64,000 nucleotides of DNA from Halisarca cf. caerulea (GCA_963170055.1 CAUJGJ010000087.1:392501-456500), one strand, 5' to 3'. Positions 1 through 13,198 are shown, counted from the first letter of the stretch. Numbers and translations: made by a program. The notes: generated by a model from the letters alone, not told the origin.

Positions 1-145
1 TATAATACTGTATGTATTTACCCACATATTATACTCCTGCATACATGAAATTTGCTCACATGACGAATACATTATTGTAGCCTAAAGTAGTGGCAAAATG
101 CAGTTTCTAAAAAATTGATTAATTTCCGTCACATATTATACTGTT

Positions 146-148
<3 letters not shown>

Positions 149-225
<77 letters not shown>

Positions 226-252
226 ACACACACACACACACACAAACACACA
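149..252. repeat. (CA)n microsatellite
   Basis: About 100 bp of nearly pure CA dinucleotide repeat with two interruptions near its right end. Confidence 0.95.
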
Positions 253-311
253 TGGCCTTAAGTGTTGCTCATTACTAGAATATGCTTGTTATTATCGCAA
301 TAAACATGTAG

Positions 312-388
312 ATTCCAAAGAAGCTGTGGAGGAAGTGAAAGGTGATGATCGCTACATTGAAACAGTTGAGATGGCTTTTGAAAAATGA
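312..388 (+). CDS. possible 3' terminal exon, unknown gene
   Basis: A TAG at 309-311 could be a splice acceptor. The following 25 codons read an acidic, helix-like peptide (SKEAVEEVKGDDRYIETVEM...) and end in TGA at 386-388. The composition looks coding, but there is no upstream exon in the window and I do not recognise the protein. It could be chance. Confidence 0.22.
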
Positions 389-2809
389 ATAAATATGACA
401 TCAAGTGGCCCTCCTACAAGTAGTATAGATATCAGTAACTAAACATAAGTGTTAATGGAATACAAATGTAAGCATATATACAATTTCACGCATTCTCTCA
501 AATACTAGGTCATAAAAATATTTAGTGAAGCAGTTATATGGTGCAGAAACTCACCTAATCTACCAAATATGTGTGTATGTTAATATTATGTTATACTACA
601 AGGTTATGCTTGAGTATTCTTTCTCGTCAATGAATCACCATGCATACCATGCATAGATATGCATATACGATTTAGCATAATATGAGTGATGAAGGAACAT
701 GGCATGATTCTCGACATGCTAACTGCTCATATTTTTGCATTAAATTATAACTGCACATGAATACAGTATTTTGCTTCATCTTGAAACATAATCATATAAT
801 GTTATGCATATCAACTACTTATATTATATGATGCATTGACATAATACAAGCTGATTGCAGCGGATACATACATCAGATAGACTATTCACTTGACAATGTA
901 TAGGATTGGTTGTTATCATTATTATAGAACTAAGAATTGGGAAGTATAATATTATATTGACTTCTCAGAAATATATGTAAGAGTGAATTCAAAGGTAGCT
1001 GATTTCATCTTGAAGCAATTGACATTTCCTTCAGACATTGAGTTTGACTTGCAAGTAACCATACCAGTGTATAAAGTCAAAATTTATACTTAGAAATAAA
1101 TTTAAGTTTGCCATTTATGGGGGCCTTGTTTTTCAGTGTCCAGCAATTCTGCAAATCGTGTACTAAGTACTGTATTCCATAATATTATGCACACAAATGC
1201 AAGCAGAGCACACTATATATGCCACTCAGACTGATGAAATGTGCAAGCATCTCTTACAAATGCATGATCATACAATATCAAGTGTAATACCATGTGCATG
1301 CAGGATGTGCAGGGTTATATCTATGGGGGGGAAGCTGAGCTTCCATCTCGAAACATTCAACTCGTACAGTAGACTATAAGTGCAAATTATTATAATTAAT
1401 TATTTGAGTCAGCATTGAATGATCGAAAATGGCCTCAGACTCATACCATCTTATATAAACTGAAAACTCATTGACAATAACGTTTTTCTCGGGACAGCAT
1501 ACTACCAGACCCCCGTAGTTACATAATTGTACAATACCACATAGTACATATGTGTGGGAATATCCCCATATGCCTAAAATGTCAAAATAACGGCACAAAT
1601 TGAAGGTGCATTCAATAATAATATAATGACATTGTAGTGTACATATTATTATTATTGCAACCAATTAAAATGGTGAATGGATGTAGGATTGACACAGGAT
1701 TATGCAAAAGGCTTTATCAAAAAGATTCCTTAAATTTGCAACAAGGGTAGGTTGTGAAAGGGCACAGGGATATATAGACGAGGAAAAGTCAAGATGGACA
1801 TAGGAGTAGACAAGCATATGGTAGATGCATGAGGCTAGATGAGAACAGAGCTAGACAGAGTTTAGTTGGACTGAACGCATTCTGCAAATTCCTACATCCC
1901 TCGCATGCTAATGGGAGGTAAAAAATTGCTTTGAAGTGGTTTTATCACCGTGGAGATACCCTGCCTGTAGCATTCAAGTTGCAACAGCTGTAAGCAGGTT
2001 GTATTATGGACTGAGCACCGATACGTATGTATCCACTATGATGTAGAGCTAGGCAATCAAGTTATCGAATCAGACTCAATAGTACTTAGAAGTAGCTATG
2101 AACTGAGATTCCTTAGCTTGTTTCATCTAGCTCATTGCTATTTCTAAATTAGATGTCATTGTGGAAATTACATAATATGATAGTCCCAAATATGTCATGA
2201 AGATACATTGCAGTTTGCACAACTGTTTGAGGCTGCATGCACCAGTCACATTTTCCCCATGGCAGGCACACAATAGGAAATCTCTTGTATATATAAGTAC
2301 AAAGCCATTGTTTCACAATGAAAATTTGATTTAATTATCGGACAATCCCATTCCATAACACTTAGTGGAGCACTATGTGTGCCACTTTGCCAGTCTTGTT
2401 CTGCACAATCTTTTTGGATGAAATACCTGCCTTCACCGAAGACTAGGCGTAATACAGATAATGCCACTCTACACCTGAAAAGACACAGCCGTATTGACCC
2501 TCATGGTACTGCAGAATTAAGTAATGCACTGGAATTTAAGATAATATAATTATTATCATAGAGACTTCAAAGGAGCAGATTGGCTTTTGGATCCTGCAGA
2601 ATTGAAGAATTGCATGTCACAGGATTTCCTGTTGGCACCTGGGTTTCTGACACCCCACCACATCCACTGGCTGTATGGGATATGTTTGTCTTCTGTCAAC
2701 TTTTCCTGTTAATTTGGCAGGCTGGAGCCAATTCCAGCCTGCATGTTTGAAATGTATAGTCTTCACTCACTGGTAATGATCATTGGATGCTTAGGCAAAC
2801 TATAGTAAT
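389..2809. other. no recognised gene
   Basis: AT-rich sequence with scattered stops. Short open stretches at 1197-1379 and on the minus strand at 1374-1664 have no recognisable domain or good coding composition. The stretch 2567-2700 is GC-richer and could be an old transposon or exon relic, but nothing identifies it. Confidence 0.6.
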
Positions 2810-3891
2810 GTGAATGGCTTCAGAAGATATATATCTGTTCTGACTTCATTCTTATCTGAAAAGCAGCCTGAAATATTGCTTTTTCTTCTTTACACATATC
2901 CTATTTTCAAATTCTCTAGTGAGGAGTCTAAAGCCCATCTGAATAGTATTAACAAGGACTCCATACTAGCCAAGCAAAACTTGTCAATGAGTGCAACTCT
3001 TGACATCTCTGGATTCCACGAGTGCCAGCAAATATCCATTTGTGGAGCTATGTCGAAAAGAGTAACACTAATTTGGGGACCTCCAGGCACAGGAAAGACA
3101 CATGTGGTATGTAAAATTGTTGGTCTTCTCTGTCAACAGATTTGTAACAAGTCCCAGCAAGGTGGAGTTCTTGTCACTGCACGATCAAATGTGACAGTAT
3201 GACGGTACCTTCTTACTAAACATTTGCTAAATGCAAGTGTCAGAATTGTACATATTGGCAGTCCAGAACACAGCAATTCACATGCTTAATCGCGCCAATT
3301 CAAATATAAAGGAAATTGAAATTGGTAAAAATGGTATAGTTGATGTTAATAAGGCACAGAGTGAAATTATGAAGAGTGTTCAAGTTGCAGCGGCAACCTG
3401 TACTGGTGTCAGTGGTCCTCTATTAAAAATTTTAGCATGACTTTCTCATTTGTTATGTTGGATGATATTATGAGATCCCAGAGTCAGTGTTTCTGATCAG
3501 GTTTCCCTTAAGCATCGGTGTCAAAAGCTGGTGTTGATATTAGGTGATTCTCAGCAGCTGTATCCTCGTGTGTATAATGAACTCACTGTATGATTTTCTT
3601 TGATGTACCTGTTGTATCAGAAGAGCATGCGCAAGTATAGGATGTTCATATATTATAGGAATACACACAAGGCTGAGGACATTAATTGTTAAAGTTGTTA
3701 TATTAGCCGTATTTTAAACTTTTCAAGTAAGCTCAACTGAAATTACTGTACTGATATTCTACACTGCTCAAGTAGCTTGTATAGGAGAGAAACTTTCCAG
3801 TGTTGCCGGGCCATGCGATAGAGTATGTGTGCACACTATAGACAGGCTTAAAGGTCAAGAGAATGACGTGATTGACAGTGTCTTTATTTAG
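2810..3891 (+). pseudogene. UPF1/SMUBP2-type SF1 helicase relic
   Basis: The segment reads as pieces of one superfamily 1 RNA/DNA helicase in the order expected for the family. A first frame (2810-3202) carries the Walker A motif GPPGTGKT followed by a motif Ia-like LVTARSNVTV. A TGA then interrupts it, and the next codons continue as ...LNASVRIVHIGSP. A second frame (about 3340-3437) has QVAAATCTGVSGPLL, like the UPF1-family ATC.GAG segment. At about 3525-3565 LILGDSQQLYPRV resembles the motif III GD..QL region. At 3815-3891 VHTIDRLKGQENDVI resembles the motif V D..QG.E.DVI block, closing on TAG. Stops and at least three frame changes in about 1.1 kb mean it cannot encode a helicase. It could be a dead gene or the helicase part of a mobile element. 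Motif identity is clear; the parent gene is not. Confidence 0.75.
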
Positions 3892-3899
3892 TTGTGTAC

Positions 3900-4570
3900 A
3901 AAGTAATTGTCATGGAGAGCTAGGATTTACCAACCATGCAAGAATATGACAAGACTCTTCTATTACAAGAGCCAAGAAGCTATTGCATGTTTGGGATTGG
4001 ATCAAATCAAACTTTGAATGCTGGATCACCACTGTGGGCTGCATGAGAGGTTGCAGCAAAAAAAATCTAACATTCCAAGAAGTAGGTATGCTGCAAGCAG
4101 AGGTCTCTAAGTTTAGAAAGACATCCCAGCAGAAAGGGCCACATAAACATGTGGCATCACAATATGGAGGACAGAAAAGGGAAAAATGTCTTCGCAAATA
4201 GGATCTCCACCACCATCACATTTAATTCCCTATATACAGCAGTAAAATCCAACACAACTAATGTTGAGCATCCTCACATCAATCATCCTATCAGCAGAAA
4301 CAGCCTCAAACTCCAACCTATTTACCAGCAAATTTGGACATAGCAACAACCTTCATATTATTGCAAAAGGAGAACAGCAAAGACATTGAAGACAGGACTG
4401 ACCCAAGTGACACACCATGTCTTCAAGGGGTCCAGTTATTATGCATAGGTAACTGTACAATGAATTATAAATTGTCAACCATATGGAGGTTCTCTTACTT
4501 ATCCTTACTCTCAGTATATACTTATTGATCTCTGCAATGGTATTACCTGCATGTAGACTTTCCACTATGT
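3900..4570. repeat. dispersed repeat R, copy 1
   Basis: This segment aligns along its length with 39385-40195. Shared landmarks include the block around GCTGGRTCACCACTGTG, the block AAGTGACACACCATGTCT, and a final GGAGGTTYTCTTA block. The copies are clearly related but diverged, with many small indels. The family is not recognised. Open frames on either strand are short and not conserved between the copies. Confidence 0.75.
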
Positions 4571-5789
4571 ATACAAATGTATGTTGTTTTCTTTATATAG
4601 TTGGCAGTACAATGACATAATATGAGTATTTAGCTACATTACATTGTGATATTGGTATAATGCTGTGTAGATTAGTAATTATCAGGCATGTTTTAACCTA
4701 TTATTATTTCCTATGATGCTCCTTCATGCTACCCATTTATTCCACTCCTAATTAAGATTTGTGTTTTTGTTTTGTTTCCATTTACCAGAATCCCTGCAAA
4801 TAGCCTTCTGGCTATAAATGGAACTCCAGATTAATAATGATTCTGATACTGAATTCGACAAAGCAAGTTCAATGCTAAATATTAACTTTCTGAAGGGAAT
4901 CAGCATTAAGAGCCCCTAAAGAAGTTTCTTCGGCTTCGATGACAAGTTTGCTTCTCGTGGTTACGAAGATTGGCTTTTTTGGGGATAATTTGGAGCATAT
5001 TTGTTCTGTGAGCTATTTAAGGAATGTTATGCATTAAAGTATTGGCCTGAAATCGCAGGTTTAAAGTATAAATTCACGGCGAGTTAGATACCCATGTTAT
5101 ATGCAATATAAATTGCTGTATAAACATGCAGTTACCATGGTAACAGATGCTATTAATGATTAATATTTCAAGAATTGAACTAATTTAAACTTCACAATTA
5201 GCTTTTACTTACCCTAGCATTAGTTGGAGTGTTAGAAATAAGAAGAGAATTTTAGAGTAGTCGCGTCTTAACGCGCTGTAGTACTCTCTTCTTACTGTGA
5301 GTATTTGTCACCGTAATGGTGCTTTCTATAGTATTGTCAATCGAGTTCACATATAACTCAATTATGTTACAACTACAAAACCTTTTGTCAATAACCTAGA
5401 CCTGCTAACTAACCAGTAATTGGCATTAATCTAGGCGTTCGGTGAAGATGTCCGTTTAATACCATCTGGCGGTTTCGGATATTCCTTGACCAAACTCATG
5501 ATGGGAGGTTTCCAAGGAACATCCGTTACTGCTCTGCCCAGTGCTACTGGTGAAGGGTGGAATTCCCAGAAAAGGCCTTATAGCACATTGGCAAAACAGT
5601 GATATTTCGTCTCTGCAACATGGTTAGTACATTTTACCTAGTATTTAGCTTGGTCGCTTTAGAGTGAGTGTGAGTAGCACTCCCAATTATTGAGTGAAAA
5701 GTCACATGCACCACATCTGCAAGTGGTAACGGTCACCCTCAAAATTGGTATGCTTACAGTATAGCCAATAATTCACACCCAATTTCTGT
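4571..5789. other. no recognised gene; retroposon tail and an open stretch
   Basis: At about 4775-4830 the sequence resembles the 3' end shared by the retroposon copies at 40286 and 62869. At 5438-5602 a 54-codon open stretch (FGEDVRLIPSGGFGYS...) ends in TGA; its composition looks coding but I cannot assign it. At about 5235-5295 an imperfect hairpin (TAAGAAGAGA / TCTCTTCTTA) is visible. Confidence 0.5.
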
Positions 5790-6180
5790 GAATGGCACCA
5801 CATATTATTTCTAACAATGTAAAAATGTGTAAAGTTATTGAATAGAATTCCTATTAAATCATACAATGCCCCTATGCTAGCTTCCAGAAAGGGACATTTA
5901 TACCTGCATGTGTGGTATAATAATATTAAAATTCACTTCATAAGGTACAGTGACACTATAATACTTTAGCATCCATTACCATGGTAACGTAAACGTCACC
6001 ACATATTTCAAACAATGTAAGATCCACAATGACTTATTCCATGGAATGCCCCTCTTCTTCCAGGAAAAGGATGTTATAACGGCGTATGTGGTATATGTCA
6101 TTTCACAGGTGCATAATGATACTATAATAATATAGCATCCATTACAACAGTAACAGCAATTATACTGTGAATGGATTGTC
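5790..6180. repeat. two tandem diverged units of about 200 bp
   Basis: Two neighbouring units share the same order of blocks: CACCACATATT..TTCTAACAATG, then AATGCCCCTNTGC..TTCCAG, then a TGTGGTATA block, then CATCCATTAC near a CCATGGTAACG-like segment. The first runs from about 5790 to 5985 and the second from about 5990 to 6180. They are clearly duplicated but many positions differ. No coding potential was seen. Confidence 0.7.
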
Positions 6181-6439
6181 TACACACCGAGGATAGAATA
6201 TAGTGCTCTTTGCAGAGTTATGAAAGCATATCAGACGACTTCAAGATAGATGATCTTCTGCACTGGGCCAATGACTACAAAACTACACTCAGGTGCTTAA
6301 GTAGAGCACAGTAGACAAGCATTACATTTCAGCCCAAGAGAGAACTACAATGGAACTCCTGGATAAGAACATGCACACCCCATGCAGAAATAGGGCCATG
6401 CACCTCTAAAGTAACACAACTTAATTCCCATTTGATACT

Positions 6440-6600
6440 TTAGCATGGGAATTATTTTCAGAATTATAAGACCACAGTATTCCCCTGATTGCCAAAGCCT
6501 CACAATTAAGACCACTTATTTGTGGATACTGCTGAATGTATTCTGTGGACATTAGGTTATGAAATGACCGCGTCAGTAGAAAGAGATGGTAAACTTGGGG
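6440..6600. repeat. dispersed TIR-element fragment (related to 55215-56285)
   Basis: The segment shares ATTAAGACCACTTATT, a CTGTGGACATTAGG block and a CAGTAGAAAGAGATGG block with 55360-55460, inside the larger TIR element at 55.2 kb. It is an internal fragment of that family without visible ends. Confidence 0.7.
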
Positions 6601-7491
6601 TTAACGTTACATATGCATTTAATGTTATCATCGGACCAAATATATCTCTTGCATGCATGGTCCTACCCAGAAAAATCATGTCCCACATTCCAGTGCTTGG
6701 TCTACTCTAACACTTTGTTTTGTCCTATGGATGAAATCTTTGATCTAGTTTTGTCTTCTTCTCGCTCTTGCTCTACTCCTCATTGAAATGTGCTCCTATC
6801 AAGTGAAAACTAGAGGACACACTAACACAAAAACTGTTTGATCCTCTCCATTCAGAAATTGTTTGACAAGCTTAAGGTCCTTCTTATAAACTAGAAAGTA
6901 CTGAAAGATCTGAGAGGCATTGGTGGACACAACAGTACATGTGCAGCAGTTGGGTTAATGCCATGAGGGTCATGTACCATCAACCACTATATTTGCTTTT
7001 TTTCCTTGTGCTCAGGCACTTCTCAGCTGCACCCCAGTATACCTAATCATCTGCTGCTCATTTTTGAATGTGAATTAGTATCCACCCATGCATCAGTGTA
7101 GCGTCAACCTGAGAAATCACTTCAGATTTTATAAAAACACAATATTGACAAAACTCACCGAATATCTTTGCAAAATTATACATCTATATAAAAATATATA
7201 TAATTGCTCCCATCCTTGCGAAGGGAGTATCCCACTCATCCACATGGCCAGTCCTTCGACTTTTCTCGCCTTGCCAGGCCAAGCGCAGTCAACGTGTACA
7301 TGCACTTACCCCTAGACTGTATCCAGTAGTGTCAGTGCTTGGCAGCAATCCTGTGTCCAAGGCCACTTACATAGAAGAACTCTGGACCCAGCATTAGCTC
7401 TTTTTCTAGCTAACAGGTTATTTAAATTTTTATTGTATATCATTCTATATTATGGTTTTTATTTGGACTTCCGGTGTGTAATGCACATTCG

Positions 7492-7495
<4 letters not shown>
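6601..7495. other. no recognised gene
   Basis: No domain, splice pattern or RNA gene could be recognised. The open frames (6522-6786, 7088-7315) look random in composition. Confidence 0.5.

Positions 7496-7531
<36 letters not shown>
7496..7531. repeat. (TA)n microsatellite
   Basis: A short TA tract placed exactly where the retrotransposon reading frame begins. It accounts for the (IY)n run seen in conceptual translations. Confidence 0.95.
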
Positions 7532-7535
<4 letters not shown>

Positions 7536-7954
7536 CTTCTGTCCTGGAGCCCCAGGGACTGTCTCGTTTGGACGGGAAGCGCCCAGATGGAATGTCAATC
7601 ATCCCTTGGGCCTGTGGGCGGTTGCTCCTCTGGGATGCCACGTGCTGGGACTCATTTGCTCCTTCTAACATCCAGCTGGCTGCCTTGGGCCCAGGAAGAG
7701 TTGCAGACATGGCCGCCCGTCGAAAGAGGGATACCTACCTCAATCTGGCCCGCAACCACTTTTTTGTGCCAGTTGCCGTAGAAACTACTGGCTCCTTTAG
7801 CGAAGATACTATTGCCTTCCTTCATGAATTGGCAAATCGTATCAGATCACAGACTCATGATCCACTTCAGTACATTAAGCTTTGCCAGAGACTTAGTATT
7901 TGTGTTCAAAACTTTAATTGTGCTTCTATCATGGGTTGTTGTACTTTGATTTAA
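7532..7954 (+). pseudogene. non-LTR retrotransposon ORF2, C-terminal fragment
   Basis: The open frame carries EPQGLSRLDGKRPDGMSIIP followed by ...GRLLLWDATCWDSFAPSN, an RKRDTYLNL...HFFVPVAVET segment, and RLSICVQNFNCASIMG before TAA at 7952-7954. I know this DGKRPDG / WDATC.D.FAPS / F.P.AVET arrangement as the C-terminal end of reverse transcriptases common in sponges and cnidarians. Only about 140 residues remain and the 5' side is lost at a (TA)n tract, as in a 5'-truncated copy. The next 110 bases look like its 3' UTR and end in ATA/A repeats. RT fragments of the same family lie on the minus strand at 13.6-14.3 kb. Confidence 0.75.
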
Positions 7955-8056
7955 ATGCTCACTAACTGATTGTCCCCTTTGGGGTGGTTTTCTTTTTTTT
8001 GTGTGTGTGTGTGTATTTACTCTATTTACTCAAATGATAATAATAATAATAATAAA

Positions 8057-8105
<49 letters not shown>
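7955..8105 (+). repeat. retrotransposon 3' UTR and simple-repeat tail
   Basis: The non-coding tail of the preceding retrotransposon fragment contains a short GT run. It ends in (ATA)n, then an A-run, then about 40 bp of (TA)n (8063-8105), as expected for a reverse-transcribed 3' end. Confidence 0.65.
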
Positions 8106-8109
<4 letters not shown>

Positions 8110-8210
8110 ATAGATTTGAAGAAAATTTAGCCTTATAATAGAGAATTTATCTATATATATAAGAGTAAAAAAGTATGAATTTGTACAGGAACGAGTTATA
8201 GGAATTGCTT

Positions 8211-8244
8211 TGAAAACAATTGCCAAGTATGGCAATTGTTTTCA
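8211..8244. repeat. perfect 15-bp hairpin
   Basis: Arms TGAAAACAATTGCCA and its complement are separated by four bases. A related half-copy (ATGTTTTCGAAACAATTG) follows at about 8251. No flanking direct repeat was seen, so it does not belong to the CATAGA palindrome set. Confidence 0.8.
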
Positions 8245-10069
8245 AATCAAATGTTTTCGAAACAATTGTCTATTACATTAAACAGTATGTTCAATGAATG
8301 TTCATCTGTGCATTTTCACTCCAATGCTTTGCAAGTAATTCGAGTGTGTGGGGTGGCAGCCCCCACGAGTTTTTAATTTGAATTACTTGTTTGAAATGTC
8401 CAATTATTTTCTATCTGTTCTCCGCTGGGTCTGGCTTTTATTTTTACTGTTTTCATGACAATTCTGGAGAATTTGTCAACATAGCTTGTTTTTGTGCCAA
8501 ACCCTGAGTATTTCATTGGAGCTACTTAGATTTTGAACCAGAAATGGAAAAATCTCAGGAATGCCAAAACATGGGGGTGTGAAAATTGCCTTATTCAGCT
8601 GAAATATCTTCTTTGGTGTAACTATAACAAGTCAATGACCCAGAAATGTGTCATATTTGAGTGAATTGTATCCATTGACTCCTCCATAGAGGCAGCAATT
8701 TGGTTGACTCTTGTGGCAAGGTCAACTAATTAATTAGCCTCAGTTTGTTTTAAACTCAGAATTGGCTGTGTTTTCAGTACCCTTAAAAGAATAATTGGAC
8801 ACAATACAAAATTATCTGTTAGTTACTGATTTTTCTTTGTATTATTTGATTTCAGTAATAATAAGTGTACTAAACAGAAATTATAATATAGTGTAAATTC
8901 ATGCATGTATATAGTCTATAAGAGTGAATTAAATCCTACTTGGAAATATTTGATCCTGTGGACCACATGCACTTTAGGTTAGAATATGCCACTATAGTTC
9001 AAGGGTTATATCAACATTCTAATCATCATCAGGATAGTGAATTCGAAGTCGAGGGGAGGTACATGCAGCCACACAGGAAGGTGGAGAGGAGTTGCTAGGG
9101 GGGATAGGCTGCACCAATAGTGTAATTATTAAACAAATAGTCACAAATAATGAATAATTTATCTTTGGAATACAATTTTATAGTATCTTCAGAAAATGAG
9201 CGATGTCATTTAAGCAGAACCTATACAAAAACACGGTAACATTGAAACAATGCGCACAGTACTATTGCCTCTTCATGCATCATGATATATTATATACTTA
9301 TGAAGTATTGTTTAAGATAAACAGGTATGACTCATAAAACCACAATGTCATGCACTTCCCACAAAGAACATAACAAGCAATGTCGCCGTATTCTTATGGT
9401 ACGTGATGGAAGAGAGGTCAGTTGTCTACTCCTAATGAAGGATAGTTAGTAAACTCCCACATCCAACACTGGAAGAAGCTGCAAAATAATATATAATATC
9501 AGTAACTATATGAAAACCATGTAAAATAAACTAAAGATGCAGGGATGAAAATCGTCACACTGAATTGTCAAGAATCGTTAAAACAATAATGCGTGGGTTG
9601 TTTGTTGTACAGGGCTGAATGGGCATAAGGATGCATATATGTGGTTAGGTATACATGGAGCTAGACAGGCGTAGGGCTTCTGACATTGTTCTCGTATGCA
9701 GTTTTTATGCATGAGTTAATTAACTGCCGCCATAGGGCGTTTGGTGGACGCTGCCTAGGCGCCCTCCCTCGATTCAATAATTTTATTTGCATTGAATAAT
9801 TATATGAAACATATGGGCGTCTATCTCACTTTGAGTATGATCATAGATACTCGACCCTGCATCTATGGCTGGACTATGGTATTATATACTTCGAAACCAT
9901 TTCAGGCAAGTATCTCTGCAATGTTCCTTAACTTAAATAGCTTTTCAAAGGAAAACGCTCGAAATTGAACTCAAAAGAAGCCATTCTTCGCCACCGGTCG
10001 CAACCGATCTTTCATTGCGGCTTTTAATTTGCTAGAAATTTTAGGTGACTGTGAAGTAAGTGAAAAATA
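8245..10069. other. upstream region of transporter copy A; no gene seen
   Basis: AT-rich intergenic DNA with no recognisable coding segment. The last 100 bases before 10070 are GC-richer and presumably hold the 5' UTR of copy A. No TATA box at a convincing distance could be named. Confidence 0.5.
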
Positions 10070-10832
10070 ATGGCTGACCTTCAGCTTGAAAATATCCAGG
10101 ACGATAATATTTTGCCAGCGGCAGAGAAATTGGATCTTGAGTGGACATTGTATGAGGATGAAACTACGGGGGGTCCAGTGGACAAAAGTGATGGTCAAAG
10201 TTGCATGCAAAGATTATCCAGTTACTGTTACGTCTACTATGCTATTGCCACTTCATTGGGAGCTGTTTCCTTCGGTTTCACTATTGTATTCTCCTCTCCC
10301 TTCCTGGAAGAGATGTCAAGGAGGGAGAATTTTACCTTGTGGATTGAAGGATTCGACAATTGTATCTACCAAAACCTGATAGGTCCACTAACACCTATAG
10401 GAGCTGTTTTTGGTGGTTTACTAGGTTTGCTCGTTATTGCTCTTTTTGGTCTGGTATTCTCATTGATCACTAGTGCAGCAACGTTTATGTTGGGCTGGAC
10501 CATGTTAGGTGTGTCGTGGTTTCTACCTTCTCCAAGCTGGTTCAGGGTATCCTTCTAGGAAGAACTGTTACTGGACTAGCTACTGGATGGGTGGCAACCA
10601 CTATACCAGTGAGTGCTGTGTTCTATCACACTTTGTATGCTATCACTCATTTATTAATTTAGTTGAACTCTGAAATAAAAGTGTTGGTGTTTGATGACTC
10701 AGAGGTTATATAAGTTGTCACCCTGCCAAAATCATTGCAATGCTCCAGATCAGCTTAGTCTTCATCAAATGTTTTACGTATCTATGGTAGACATTAAACC
10801 AATTAATTCAAGTTAACTTGTGGGGGCTGCTG

Positions 10833-10942
<110 letters not shown>

Positions 10943-11544
10943 CATTAATTTCTGTATTCTAGTATTCACCCATTGGGTGCAGTGTACTTAAATACTACTA
11001 CAGTATATAATATTATATTGAAAGTACATTGTATTGTAGTGACAGTTATTACAATAGCGTCATGTACACTGGATGAATATTGGAATTCAGACAGTCCTTC
11101 TAGTCTGCAGGTTTCTTTAGAGTCTTATAAAGACTCTTATAAAATAAGCATGAATTGCAACTTCCGTTGATTTCAATCAAGATTTTGACACAACATAAAG
11201 TTAAAAGACTCAGTAAAGGTCCCCGCTACAGCCATTTGTCAATTAATCACCATACACACATCTAATATTACAACCCAAACTCTTAAAGCAATCACTAGAC
11301 ATATAGCAGAATTTAACAGAATGCTTACTGGTATGCAATATTCAATCAATGCATGACTTGTTGGCATATAATACCATGCAAGTACCCAGCCTCAACTATT
11401 CTGTATTCCACAACTCATGCAACACAAAGCTAAATGATTCTTCTGCAATGCCTGGTAATCACAGCATAATACCATACATAGTAATTTATTTACAAATGGT
11501 ATGTAAACTTTTAGATCTTTACCGTATTTCACTTATTACTATTT

Positions 11545-11612
11545 GCTGGTGCCACTAGTATTATAGCAACCTCTGACTATAGATTTCCCAGGTTATAAAA
11601 AAGATACCCTGA
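11545..11612 (+). repeat. degenerate retroposon 3' end
   Basis: The blocks GTGCCACTAGTATTATAG, CCTCTGACTATAGATT and CCCAGGTTATAAAAAAGATA resemble the 3' terminus of the copies at 40286-40703 and 62869-63290. One ATACCCT unit is left of the tail. It lies in the intron of copy A. Confidence 0.55.
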
Positions 11613-13170
11613 TACTATCTCTCTATGCTATATAATATAATAATCCTTTTTCAGCTATACTCTAGCTGGCCAATCTTTTCCGATTGATTTGAAAAATGTT
11701 CCTTTTCATAAGTTAACATTCAAAAAGTTTCATTCAAAATTATTGGGTTAACAGAAAAAGCTATAGATTTAGTTGGGAACAACCAAACTCAGACTAAGTG
11801 CTTCCGTTTATTGCACTGAAGTAGTTATTAAATATATTGAATGAAACTAAAATGTGTTAACTAAATTCAATTTAAGGCTGCTTAGTGTAATTTTTTGTCT
11901 GCATGACATTGTACATTTTAAATGTGCATTGGTCATGATGCATTGTAACAATTAGTACATTTTCACATTATATTACTAAATGATATATATTGATGCACTG
12001 CAGGTGTATGTTGCTGAAATAGCTCCCACAGCCAATGCTCGAGGAAGACTTGGAGTAATTTTTCGTTTGGGAATTGGATTGGGAGTTTTTGCATGCTATA
12101 TGATTGGAAACTACATCAGCTACTGGCAGTTAGCTTTTCTTTTCCTTGGATATGCAGCAATTCAAGGTTTATTGCCCTTCTTCATCAAGGAATCGCCTTC
12201 AAGAACACATAACGTGATGGACAATTGTAAAGCACTCTGTAGAAAAGGGAACCATGATAACGAAGTACTGGCTAAAAACAAATACATTAACCGAAAATTT
12301 CTGCTGTTATGTTTTATAACTGTCAGTTTATTTAGCTTGCAACAATTCACTGAATTAAATGCTATTTCTTCTTATGCTGGTCCCATATTCCTTTCAGCTG
12401 GTGGTGAAAACTGGTCCATCTCTCCTGGATTAGTTGCAACAATAGCTATTGGTCTTACACAGATATTTTCTCCTATTGTTGCATTCTTTATTATTAACAA
12501 AATGAGCCGAACACTTTTCCTCTTTTTTGGAGCACTCGGCATGATGGTTGGAAACATTGGTATTGCATCTTATTTTGCTATTGTAAACGGTGTGGTACCT
12601 GTTACGGATGCAGCTGTGAATGGAACAAATGAGAGCAGTAATCTATGTTTCTTTGGAGTCCTATCTCCTGCCTCTTCTACCCTGGGTCAGCAATACAGCC
12701 CTTTGGCAATATTAAGCATTGCTCTCTTTGTTGTATCTTATTCTATTGGATGGGGTCCACCACTGTATGTGTACGCTACAGAATTGTTTCCCAACGATAC
12801 CATGCAGAGGGGTAGGTTTAGGATTTGGCGTTGCTTGCAACAGGCTAAGTGTGGCTGTTATAACTTTCTTTTTTCCCTTATCAGCACAGTACATTGGTCC
12901 GTCCATGACGTATTTTACACTTGCTTGCATTGATCTGATAGCAGCAATATTTGTTGTCTTCATAGCCCCTGAAACACAAAAGAAGGAAATGGGATTTCAT
13001 GCTACTTGCAAGTTTAGCTTCAAAAGGAATGTGAAGGAATTCAGACAGAATCTGCAAAGATGCCTATTATGTCGCACCGGCAGACGTCGCAACCGAAAGA
13101 TTTGTTTTGCATCTAATTGAATGTTATACAATAGAATGCTATAATGCAACTCTATATAGACATCTCTATA

Positions 13171-13198
13171 AATTCACATAATGCATATTATGTGAATT
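13171..13198. repeat. 28-bp palindrome just downstream of copy A
   Basis: Arms AATTCACATAAT and its complement surround GCAT, about 50 bp after the stop codon. The matching 3' flank of copy B lacks it. No clear flanking duplication was found. Confidence 0.7.

Noticed and set aside
655..670. CATAGATATG dyad in the left region
   Set aside because: Ten bases, lacks the TCTATG end and has no flanking duplication.
5438..5602. Faint histone-deacetylase-like reading
   Set aside because: Only a vague FG..LT.LM.GG resemblance over a few residues; not enough for a family call.
9842..9876. Possible fifth CATAGA palindrome (CATAGAT...ATCTATG)
   Set aside because: Arms of only 7 bp with a 12-base loop, and the 7-bp flanks GTATGAT and GCTGGAC do not match.
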